From an uncultured bacterium (GTDB lineage Bacteria > Bacteroidota > Bacteroidia > Bacteroidales > Marinifilaceae): a DNA stretch of 13,751 nucleotides. Positions 1 to 5,457 of this stretch are shown piece after piece. Both the position numbers and the translations under genes were made by a program. Below the pieces are notes generated by a model. The model did no database searches and was not told the origin of the DNA. It worked only from the letters and a program-made list of their open reading frames with translations. Where the stretch lies: assembly GCA_905215395.1 (NCBI GenBank), contig CAJMQA010000061.1:1-13751 (forward strand), read 5' to 3'. How positions within the stretch are numbered: position 1 is the stretch's first letter; the number at the start of each line of letters is the position of its first letter.

Positions 1-1
1 C

Positions 2-571
2 CCCAATGCTGCAGCGACAGCAACAGTTTCACATCCGGTAAAACAAGGTCTGATACAAGCCCTGAGTGTTTTTACCGACACAGTTGTCATCTGTAGTTGC
101 ACAGCCTTTATCATACTCCTTTCTGATCTGCCGCTCGATGGTTCTATAAAGGGAATTCAACTGACACAAGCTGCACTGACCCATGAAATCGGAACCTTTG
201 GCGGACAATTTATTGCCATTAGTATCCTGCTGTTTGCCTTCAGTTCCATCGTCGGCAATTACTCTTACTGTGAAACCAACCTGTTTTTTATTTCCCGTCA
301 TCCTGCCGGTCTTCAATTGTATCGTCTGGCTGTGGGAGCCATGGTTTTCTTCGGATCTGTTGCCGGCCTGGACATTGTCTGGAATCTGGCAGACCTCAGC
401 ATGGCCCTCATGACCATCATCAACCTGATCGCCATAGTTTTACTAGGACACATTGCCCTGAAAGCTCTCAAAGACTATAACGATCAAAAAAGAAAGGGCA
501 TAAAAAGCCCGGTCTTCAAAGCAGACAGCATCCCGGAAATAAAAGACCAGGTGACTGAATGGAAATCATAA
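2..571 (+). CDS. Sodium:alanine symporter family protein (AGCS), C-terminal part
   Basis: The frame is open from the window edge to a TAA at 569-571, giving the last 189 residues; the start lies outside the window. AGCS proteins import alanine or glycine with Na+ (or H+) across the inner membrane. The visible part begins PNAAATATVSHPVKQGL, the conserved AGCS segment that normally follows a GSAP motif, and continues with LSVFTDT. Hydrophobic stretches follow: one at about residues 24-42 of the fragment, one at FIAISILLFAFSSIVG (followed by the family-typical NYSYCETNLFF), one at LYRLAVGAMVFFGSVAG, and one at LSMALMTIINLIAIVLLG. A charged cytoplasmic tail of about 35 residues ends the protein. 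A complete AGCS protein has about 450 residues, so somewhat under half is present. Family assignment is confident; the substrate (alanine or glycine) is inferred from the family. No clear terminator follows before the ridA promoter. Confidence 0.92.
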   Translation, partial: PNAAATATVSHPVKQGLIQALSVFTDTVVICSCTAFIILLSDLPLDGSIKGIQLTQAALTHEIGTFGGQFIAISILLFAFSSIVGNYSYCETNLFFISRHPAGLQLYRLAVGAMVFFGSVAGLDIVWNLADLSMALMTIINLIAIVLLGHIALKALKDYNDQKRKGIKSPVFKADSIPEIKDQVTEWKS

Positions 572-630
572 CTACTTTCTTATTTTATTGTTAAAATTTT
601 CTTTTTAGAAAGGAAGGGGTGTTTATTTTA

Positions 631-638
631 TAACTTTG
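631..638 (+). promoter_or_regulatory. Bacteroidetes-type -7 box for ridA
   Basis: TAACTTTG is a perfect match to the Bacteroidetes sigma-ABfr -7 consensus TAnnTTTG. It lies 40 nt upstream of the ridA ATG, which implies a short leader of about 34 nt. The expected upstream TTTG near 607-611 is only T-rich (CTTTTTAG at 601-608), so the -33 half is weak. Confidence 0.6.
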
Positions 639-678
639 TGTCAACAAAAACAAAATCATACTTTAAATATATAAAATC

Positions 679-1056
679 ATGAAAAAAGTTATCAACTCAC
701 CGAAAGCACCGAAGGCAATCGGTCCTTACAGTCAGGCTATTGAAGCAAACGGAACCCTTTATATCAGCGGTCAGCTGCCGGTTGATGTAAATACCGGAAA
801 ATTTGTTGAAGGAGGTATTAAAGAACAGACCGAACAGGCATTAAAGAATATCGGTTATATTCTGGAAGAAGCCGGTTATACTTTTGACAATGTAGTAAAA
901 TCCACCTGTTTACTGAGTGATATTGCTGATTTTGCTGCAATGAATGAAGTATATGCAAAATATTATAAAAATGATTGTCCTGCCCGTGCAGCTTTTGCTG
1001 TAAAATCTTTGCCGATGGGTGCATTGGTAGAAATCGAAACCATTGCTGTGAAATAA
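679..1056 (+). CDS. ridA: RidA family 2-iminobutanoate/2-iminopropanoate deaminase
   Basis: This 125-residue protein covers the whole length of the RidA (YjgF/YER057c/UK114) family. RidA is a cytosolic homotrimer that hydrolyses reactive enamine/imine intermediates released by PLP-dependent dehydratases such as threonine deaminase. This limits damage to PLP enzymes. The family pattern is clear: SPKAPKAIGPYSQAI at residues 7-21, SGQLPVD at 30-36, and the C-terminal signature PARAAFAV...GALVEIE at 101-120. Arg103, which binds the substrate carboxylate, Glu120 and Tyr17 are all present, so an active deaminase is expected. The start is set by the ATG 40 nt after a perfect -7 box, in the A-rich context ATAAAATCATG that the rubrerythrin gene in this window also has. 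The gene is monocistronic and ends in a hairpin shared with the convergent downstream gene. Confidence 0.95.
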   Translation: MKKVINSPKAPKAIGPYSQAIEANGTLYISGQLPVDVNTGKFVEGGIKEQTEQALKNIGYILEEAGYTFDNVVKSTCLLSDIADFAAMNEVYAKYYKNDCPARAAFAVKSLPMGALVEIETIAVK

Positions 1057-1071
1057 GTAGACAAATTTACA

Positions 1072-1101
1072 GTTGCCGGGGAAATTCACTTTCCCCGCAA
1101 C
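1072..1101. terminator. Hairpin between convergent ridA and the HsmA-like gene
   Basis: GTTGC (1072-1076) pairs with GCAAC (1097-1101), and GGGGAAA (1078-1084) pairs with TTTCCCC (1090-1096). This makes a 12-bp stem with one bulged C at 1077 and a 5-nt loop. It sits 16 nt after the ridA stop and 4 nt beyond the stop of the opposite-strand gene, the right place for a bidirectional terminator. The T-tracts on either side are poor, so it may be a weak terminator or a 3'-end stabiliser. Confidence 0.6.
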
Positions 1102-1105
1102 TTCG

Positions 1106-1510
1106 TTAAAAATTTGAAGACATCCCCAGATACATTCCGACAAAATAAGGAATCAGCCAAACGCACCAGACAAAAACGCTGAATTTGCTAAAATTACGTT
1201 TTGCCTTTGCAGAACCTTTCTTGAAAGTCCAGGCAGCCCAAGCAGCATGAATGGCCATTAAAAATACAGCGATAGATCCCGTCACAGCATGTAATCTGTT
1301 ATCCTGACCAGTCAGGCGTACCAGCTCTGCCATAAAAGCCGTTCCGACAAAATCACAAGCCAGTCCCAAACCAAATGCAATCACATGCCAACCTTTCAGA
1401 CTCCGCTGAATGCGTTCGCTCCACACTCCGACCGAATAGAATATCAGTGCCAGAGTTATGATGACAATAGCAGCGATTAAAAACTGTGAATCGTATTGTG
1501 TCAATCCCAT
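1106..1510 (-). CDS. Four-helix membrane protein, HsmA/TIGR03987-like
   Basis: This is a 134-residue integral membrane protein with four predicted transmembrane helices at about residues 10-29, 43-64, 74-95 and 107-127. The sequence resembles the small-protein family I know as TIGR03987/HsmA. The resemblance lies in an opening ITLALIFYSVGVWSERIQ, then LKGWHVIAFGLGLACDFVGT, and a central histidine segment (RLHAVTGSIAVFLMAIHAAWAAW). The molecular function of this family is not established, as far as I know. Histidines at 42, 74 and 87 sit in or next to membrane segments and could bind heme or metal; that is inference. It lies 54 nt after the 126-residue gene on the same strand, so the two may be cotranscribed, although a dyad in the gap (1514-1551) could mark separate control. 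The family call is moderate; the membrane topology is firm. Confidence 0.75.
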   Translation of the reverse strand: MGLTQYDSQFLIAAIVIITLALIFYSVGVWSERIQRSLKGWHVIAFGLGLACDFVGTAFMAELVRLTGQDNRLHAVTGSIAVFLMAIHAAWAAWTFKKGSAKAKRNFSKFSVFVWCVWLIPYFVGMYLGMSSNF

Positions 1511-1513
1511 AGT

Positions 1514-1551
1514 CTTTACGTTTTAATATTTCTGTTAACATGTACGTAAAG
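1514..1551 (-). promoter_or_regulatory. Dyad in the leader of the HsmA-like gene
   Basis: CTTTACGT (1514-1521) and ACGTAAAG (1544-1551) are perfect inverted repeats 22 nt apart. Between them lies a second perfect palindrome, TGTTAACA (1533-1540). The structure begins 4 nt upstream of the HsmA-like start codon. It could be an operator or a leader hairpin covering the start. No recognisable TAnnTTTG box is present here on the minus strand. Confidence 0.35.
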
Positions 1552-1564
1552 CCCGGGAGAAAGT

Positions 1565-1945
1565 TTATTCCAGCAATTCTTTCAGTTCTGCCACCCGGTT
1601 CATCCTCTCTATAGAAAATTCCATGGTGCGGTTATCGATCACCTCATATAATTCTATGATTTTACGGTACATGATCCCCTGTATCTCTGCATCTGTAAAT
1701 TTCCGGGCGTCCCTATACATCAACTCCGTCAACATTTGCAGTTTATAAATCGGATCATCCACAAAAAGAGCTGTAATTTCAGATGTTTCAGCTTTTATAA
1801 ACCAATCCCGGTCCCGATTAAAATAAGCTGAATAAAAACCGGCATAAGCCGATTCATTATTCCCGTGTCTTGTTCCGTCCCGGACATCGTCCAGTTCTTC
1901 AAAAAACGTCTTTATGACTGTAGCAATAAGATCCCTGGAAAGCAT
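1565..1945 (-). CDS. Hypothetical protein, 126 residues, acidic and helical
   Basis: I do not recognise a family for this protein. From the ATG at 1945 it has 126 residues, no signal peptide and no membrane segment, so it should be cytosolic. It is rich in Glu and Asp and looks mostly helical. Its C-terminal half, running from LQMLTELMYRDARKF to MNRVAELKELLE, contains regular hydrophobic spacing of the kind seen in helical bundles. The middle has an unusual aromatic cluster (YAGFYSAYFNRDRDWF). The frame also stays open to a TTG at 1957. I prefer the ATG at 1945, because the bases at the TTG (GGAG, 1952-1955) make a good ribosome binding site 6 nt upstream of that ATG. It probably leads a two-gene minus-strand unit with the HsmA-like gene. 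No cysteines, metal-binding clusters or catalytic motifs stand out. Confidence 0.75.
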   Translation of the reverse strand: MLSRDLIATVIKTFFEELDDVRDGTRHGNNESAYAGFYSAYFNRDRDWFIKAETSEITALFVDDPIYKLQMLTELMYRDARKFTDAEIQGIMYRKIIELYEVIDNRTMEFSIERMNRVAELKELLE

Positions 1946-1973
1946 AATTATCTCCAATTAAATATTTATCTTG

Positions 1974-1981
1974 TAAAGATA
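1974..1981 (-). promoter_or_regulatory. Possible -7 box for the 126-residue gene
   Basis: On the minus strand this reads TATCTTTA, a one-mismatch version of TAnnTTTG, 28 nt upstream of the preferred ATG at 1945. A T-rich stretch (minus-strand TTTTTT at about 2004-2009) lies where the -33 element would be. The evidence is weak because the region is A/T-rich throughout. Confidence 0.3.
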
Positions 1982-2082
1982 ATAAATTTCTGACTCGGAG
2001 GATAAAAAATTTATTCTGACCCCATAAATTCTTTTAAATCAATTTTTATAAATAAAAATAATGATCTCATAAAAATAAAATA

Positions 2083-2114
2083 TTTGATCGTTTCCAGCAT
2101 TTCCACTAATATTG
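2083..2114 (+). promoter_or_regulatory. Promoter for rubrerythrin
   Basis: TTTG at 2083-2086 is followed after 20 nt by TAATATTG at 2107-2114. This matches the Bacteroidetes architecture TTTG-N19-21-TAnnTTTG with a single mismatch. Transcription would start near 2121, leaving a leader of about 36 nt before the ATG at 2157. The rest of the 211-nt divergent gap (1946-2156) is A/T-rich and shows nothing else I can name. Confidence 0.6.
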
Positions 2115-2156
2115 TAGAAACTTAATTCAGGCTAAATCATTTTAATCAATAAAATC

Positions 2157-2729
2157 ATGAGTATTAAAGGAACTAAAACCGAACAAAACCTGCTGAAATC
2201 ATTTGCAGGAGAATCACAGGCCCGCAGCCGCTACACCTTTTTTGCCAGTGTTGCCAAAAAAGAAGGATACGAACAGATTTCTGGAGTTTTCATGGAAACC
2301 GCTGAACAAGAAAAGGAACATGCCAAGAAATTTTTCAAATATCTGGAAGGTGGAATGGTAGAAATTACTGCCTGCTATCCTGCCGGTGTGATCGGTTCCA
2401 CTGCTGAAAATCTGAAAGCAGCAGCAGACGGTGAGTATGAGGAATGGGGTGATTTATATCCTGAATTTGCCAAGATTGCAGACGAAGAAGGTTTTCCGCA
2501 AATAGCCAATACCTTCCGTCAAATCGCAAAAGTAGAAGCAGAACACGAAAAACGCTACCGCACACTCCTCGAACGTGTAGAAGCCGGCAAGGTATTCGAA
2601 CGCGAAGAAGAAATCGAATGGCAATGCCGCAACTGCGGATATGTCATCAAGAGCAAAAAAGCTCCGATGAAATGTCCGGCTTGCGAACACCCACAAGCTT
2701 ACTTCGAACCGAAAAAGAATAACTATTAA
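2157..2729 (+). CDS. rbr: Rubrerythrin
   Basis: Rubrerythrin is a cytosolic non-heme iron peroxidase that reduces H2O2 to water in anaerobes, with electrons passing through its rubredoxin-like domain. The 190-residue length is standard. Residues 1-145 form the di-iron four-helix domain with every expected ligand position: Glu19, Glu52 and His55 (ExxH in ETAEQEKEH), Glu93 and Glu96 (GEYEEW), and Glu127 and His130 (ExxH in VEAEH). Residues 154-190 form the rubredoxin-type FeS4 domain, with Cys157/Cys160 (CRNCGY) and Cys173/Cys176 (CPAC). The order, catalytic domain first and rubredoxin domain last, is the classical one; reverse rubrerythrins have the opposite order. The gene stands alone between its own promoter and a strong terminator. 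Control by an oxidative-stress regulator is plausible, but no operator is evident. Confidence 0.97.
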   Translation: MSIKGTKTEQNLLKSFAGESQARSRYTFFASVAKKEGYEQISGVFMETAEQEKEHAKKFFKYLEGGMVEITACYPAGVIGSTAENLKAAADGEYEEWGDLYPEFAKIADEEGFPQIANTFRQIAKVEAEHEKRYRTLLERVEAGKVFEREEEIEWQCRNCGYVIKSKKAPMKCPACEHPQAYFEPKKNNY

Positions 2730-2753
2730 TCGGAATGATTTTAAAACAATTCC

Positions 2754-2789
2754 AAGAGGCCGTCAATATACGGCCTCTTTTATTTTTTT
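2754..2789 (+). terminator. Rho-independent terminator of rubrerythrin
   Basis: AAGAGGCCGT (2754-2763) pairs perfectly with ACGGCCTCTT (2770-2779) around a 6-nt loop. A T-rich tail runs to 2788. This is a textbook intrinsic terminator 24 nt after the rbr stop codon. Confidence 0.93.
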
Positions 2790-2843
2790 GATCCATTTTA
2801 CTTTTTTTTAATCAGTTTCCGTAATCCTTTGCGCTATAATTTA

Positions 2844-2851
2844 TAACTTTG
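2844..2851 (+). promoter_or_regulatory. Bacteroidetes-type -7 box for the MFS gene
   Basis: TAACTTTG matches TAnnTTTG perfectly. The predicted transcription start is near 2857, which almost coincides with the in-frame GTG at 2860 and leaves a normal leader before the ATG at 2896. This argues for the ATG as the real start. The -33 half is not clear; a TTTG at 2828-2831 is too close. Confidence 0.6.
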
Positions 2852-2895
2852 GCCGCATCGTGCTAATCTTCTTAATATATTTAAATAAAAAAACT

Positions 2896-4317
2896 ATGAC
2901 AGAAAAAATCAACAAACTATTGAAGGACTCCCCTGCTGCACGCTGGACTGCCCTGGTGCTGCTCGCGTCAGCAATGTTTTTTGCCTACATGTTTGTAGAC
3001 ATTTTATCACCTTTACAGGCTATGTTAAAAGATACTCTTGGCTGGGATCCGGAAGCTTACGGTACCTATCAAGGTAGTGAGACATTCTTAAATGTATTTG
3101 TATTCTTCCTGATTTTTGCAGGTATCATACTGGATAAAATCGGAGTTCGTTATACAGCTTTACTATCAGGAGCCTTAATGGTCATCGGTGCTTATATAAA
3201 GTATTTCGCTGTATCAAAAGCTTTTGCTGGTTGTGCAGCTGACGAATTTTTAAAAGATTTCTGGACATTTTTCCCTTTCTATGAAGGTATGCCTTCTTCA
3301 GCCAAAATGGCCGCTATCGGATTTATGATCTTCGGTTGTGGTGTGGAAATGGCTGGAATCACGGTTTCCAAAGGTATTGTAAAATGGTTTAAAGGCAAAG
3401 AACTGGCACTCGCTATGGGTCTTGAAATGGCCATAGCCCGGATTGGTGTGGCTGCAGCTGTATTGATTTCACCGGTGATTGCACAAGCAGGAGGTATCAG
3501 TGACGCTTCCCGTTCTGTAATGTTTTCCGTGATCCTGTTGTTAGTCGGATTCATCGCTTTCTGTGTTTATTTCTTTATGGACAAAAAACTGGAAACCCAA
3601 ATGGGTGAAAGCGGTGAAGAACCGGAAGAACCTTTCCAGATCAAAGACTTGGGGAAAATATTCGCCAGCAAAGTATTCTGGTTGGTTGCCCTGCTATGTG
3701 TATTGTATTACTCTGCCATATTCCCTTTCCAGAAATATGCCATCAATATGTTGCAATGTAATCTGGATTTCTCAGCCGAAAAAGCCGGTCTGATCTTTTC
3801 TGTATTCCCGTTGGGAGCAGCAGCGATCACCCCATTCCTGGGTAATTATCTGGATAGAAAAGGAAAAGGAGCCAGTATGTTGATTTTCGGGGCGGTTCTG
3901 ATGATCCTCTGTCATCTGACCTTTGCTCTGGTACTTCCAGCCATCAAGGGAGGTATTGCCGGACCGATAGTGGCTTTCACAGCTATTGTTTTATTGGGAA
4001 TCTCTTTCTCACTTGTTCCCGCTTCTTTATGGCCAAGTGTACCGAAATTAGTTGACGATCGTCTGTTAGGTTCTGCCTATGCACTTATTTTCTGGATCCA
4101 GAATATGGGACTCTTTGCTTTTCCGATGTTGATAGGAAAAGTATTGTCAGCCGTAAATCCAGGTGTTGAAGATCCGTTAAAGTATAACTATACCGTACCT
4201 ATGCTGATCTTTGCCAGTCTTGGAGTCTTTGCCATGATCCTGGGTCTTTGGCTGAAAGCTTTGGATAAAAGGAAAGGATACGGGCTGGAATTACCAAACA
4301 TCGAAAAGAAAGACTAA
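2896..4317 (+). CDS. Major facilitator superfamily transporter
   Basis: This is a 473-residue inner-membrane permease with about 12 hydrophobic helices. The start is the ATG at 2896. An in-frame GTG at 2860 would add 12 residues but lies almost at the predicted transcription start. MFS motif A appears after the second helix as GIILDKIGVR (about residues 76-85). The segment after helix 4 (KGIVKWFKGKELALAMGLEMAIARIG, read here in two parts as KGIVKWFKGKE and LALAMGLEMAIARIG) resembles the WF-x-G/R-x-E-x-AMG signature of nitrate/nitrite and organic-anion MFS subfamilies. Between helices 3 and 4 lies an extended loop (about 108-137) containing a Cys and many aromatics. A charged cytoplasmic linker (EDSGEEPEEP-like, acidic) separates the two six-helix halves. 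I cannot name the substrate. The gene is monocistronic, with its own promoter and terminator. Confidence 0.9.
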   Translation: MTEKINKLLKDSPAARWTALVLLASAMFFAYMFVDILSPLQAMLKDTLGWDPEAYGTYQGSETFLNVFVFFLIFAGIILDKIGVRYTALLSGALMVIGAYIKYFAVSKAFAGCAADEFLKDFWTFFPFYEGMPSSAKMAAIGFMIFGCGVEMAGITVSKGIVKWFKGKELALAMGLEMAIARIGVAAAVLISPVIAQAGGISDASRSVMFSVILLLVGFIAFCVYFFMDKKLETQMGESGEEPEEPFQIKDLGKIFASKVFWLVALLCVLYYSAIFPFQKYAINMLQCNLDFSAEKAGLIFSVFPLGAAAITPFLGNYLDRKGKGASMLIFGAVLMILCHLTFALVLPAIKGGIAGPIVAFTAIVLLGISFSLVPASLWPSVPKLVDDRLLGSAYALIFWIQNMGLFAFPMLIGKVLSAVNPGVEDPLKYNYTVPMLIFASLGVFAMILGLWLKALDKRKGYGLELPNIEKKD

Positions 4318-4340
4318 TATCCTGCTATCAAACTTATATA

Positions 4341-4370
4341 AAGGCTGCATCGAAAAATGCAGCCTTTTTT
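4341..4370 (+). terminator. Rho-independent terminator of the MFS gene
   Basis: AAGGCTGCAT (4341-4350) pairs perfectly with ATGCAGCCTT (4357-4366) around a 6-nt A-rich loop, followed by a run of T to 4370. It lies 23 nt after the MFS stop codon. Confidence 0.93.
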
Positions 4371-4446
4371 ATAGTAGATTTTAACCGTACTTATTTTTCC
4401 CTACAATATAAATCGGTAATTTTCATCTATACTGATCTATTTTTTA

Positions 4447-4454
4447 TAAATTTG
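4447..4454 (+). promoter_or_regulatory. Bacteroidetes-type -7 box for the FabK-like/M16 operon
   Basis: TAAATTTG is a perfect TAnnTTTG match, 33 nt upstream of the ATG at 4488. A T-rich TTTC (4421-4424) lies 22 nt upstream, a little farther than the usual -33 spacing. It is the only good promoter candidate seen upstream of this gene and the two M16 genes that follow. Confidence 0.5.
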
Positions 4455-4487
4455 TTGAATCAGAATAATCACTATAGATAAAAAATA

Positions 4488-5429
4488 ATGAACAAAATAA
4501 CTCAATTATTCGGAATCAAATATCCTATTGTACAGGGAGGAATGGTATGGTGCAGTGGTTGGCGGTTAGCTGCAGCAGTAAGCAACTGCGGAGGACTTGG
4601 ACTTTTAGGAGCAGGTTCTATGCATTGTGAAACATTGACGGAACATATCCGGAAAATGAAAACAGCAACGGATAAGCCCTGGGGAGTAAATGTACCTCTG
4701 ATGTATCCGGAAATCGACAAACTGATGGAAACTCTGGTGAACGAAGGAGTAAAAATTGTCTTTACTTCTGCCGGTAGCCCCAAAAAATGGACCCCATTCC
4801 TGAAATCTCACGGCATGACAGTTGTACATGTCGTTAGTAGTACATCGTTTGCTCAAAAATGCGAAGAAGCCGGTTGCGATGCCATTGTTGCCGAAGGTTT
4901 TGAAGCCGGAGGACATAACGGACGTGAAGAAACCACCACCTTCGCCCTGATTCCCAATGTTGCAGCCCATTGTTCATTGCCCCTGATTGCTGCCGGAGGC
5001 ATTGCATCCGGAAAAGCTATACTGGCAGCAATGTCCCTTGGCGCCCAGGGAGTACAAATCGGCAGCCGTTTTGCACTGGCCACGGAATCATCCGCACATT
5101 CGCTGTTTAAACAATATGTCCGTGACTCACAGGAAGGAGATACAATGCTGGTACTAAAAAAACTGGCTCCAACCCGGCTATTGAAAAACGATTTCTACGA
5201 ACAGGTAAAACAATTGGAGGATCACGGAGCCGACAGCGAAGCCTTGAAAACACTTTTGGGAAAAGGCAGAGCAAAACTTGGAATTTTTGAAGGTAATTTA
5301 TCGGAAGGAGAACTGGAAATCGGACAGATAGCCTCCATGCTCAACCGGGAAGAAAACGTACGGGACATCATCGAAGATCTTGTCCGTGATTATCAGGAAA
5401 GTCTGGAACGCTGTCTTCCATTATTATAA
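4488..5429 (+). CDS. FMN-dependent nitronate monooxygenase / FabK-like enoyl-ACP reductase
   Basis: This 313-residue cytosolic flavoprotein belongs to the NPD/FabK TIM-barrel family. Key segments are YPIVQGGMVW near the N-terminus (12-21), SNCGGLGLLGAG (32-43), AEGFEAGGHNG (135-145) with the family's catalytic-type His143, the glycine pair in AAGGIAS (168-174), and GVQIGSRF (188-195), which forms the FMN phosphate site. FabK reduces the trans-2-enoyl-ACP double bond in fatty-acid synthesis; nitronate monooxygenases oxidise alkyl nitronates. The two groups share these motifs and are hard to separate by eye. Length and the EAGGHxG segment fit FabK (about 318 residues), but Bacteroidales relatives are often simply called nitronate monooxygenase. 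I leave the symbol blank. The M16 pair follows after 28 nt with no terminator, so the three genes probably form one operon. Confidence 0.85.
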   Translation: MNKITQLFGIKYPIVQGGMVWCSGWRLAAAVSNCGGLGLLGAGSMHCETLTEHIRKMKTATDKPWGVNVPLMYPEIDKLMETLVNEGVKIVFTSAGSPKKWTPFLKSHGMTVVHVVSSTSFAQKCEEAGCDAIVAEGFEAGGHNGREETTTFALIPNVAAHCSLPLIAAGGIASGKAILAAMSLGAQGVQIGSRFALATESSAHSLFKQYVRDSQEGDTMLVLKKLAPTRLLKNDFYEQVKQLEDHGADSEALKTLLGKGRAKLGIFEGNLSEGELEIGQIASMLNREENVRDIIEDLVRDYQESLERCLPLL

Positions 5430-5457
5430 AACACATACAATCTAACACAAAATTATA

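Noticed and set aside
29..316. Minus-strand ORF opposite the AGCS symporter
   Set aside because: The plus strand encodes unmistakable AGCS sequence through this stretch, and the antisense product has no recognisable features.
910..1143. Minus-strand ORF over the end of ridA
   Set aside because: It is a shadow of ridA and the terminator hairpin, and its frame conflicts with the HsmA-like gene.
2454..2696. Minus-strand ORF opposite rubrerythrin
   Set aside because: Phe-rich composition results from the Glu/Lys-rich sense strand; the sense gene has all iron ligands.
2860..2895. GTG start adding 12 residues to the MFS protein
   Set aside because: It lies almost at the predicted transcription start, and the family N-terminus fits the ATG at 2896.
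3279..3554. Minus-strand 91-residue ORF within the MFS gene
   Set aside because: It is antisense to conserved transmembrane sequence and shows no start context or promoter.
4605..4970. Minus-strand 121-residue ORF within the FabK-like gene
   Set aside because: It is antisense to FMN-binding motifs in the sense gene and has no upstream signals.
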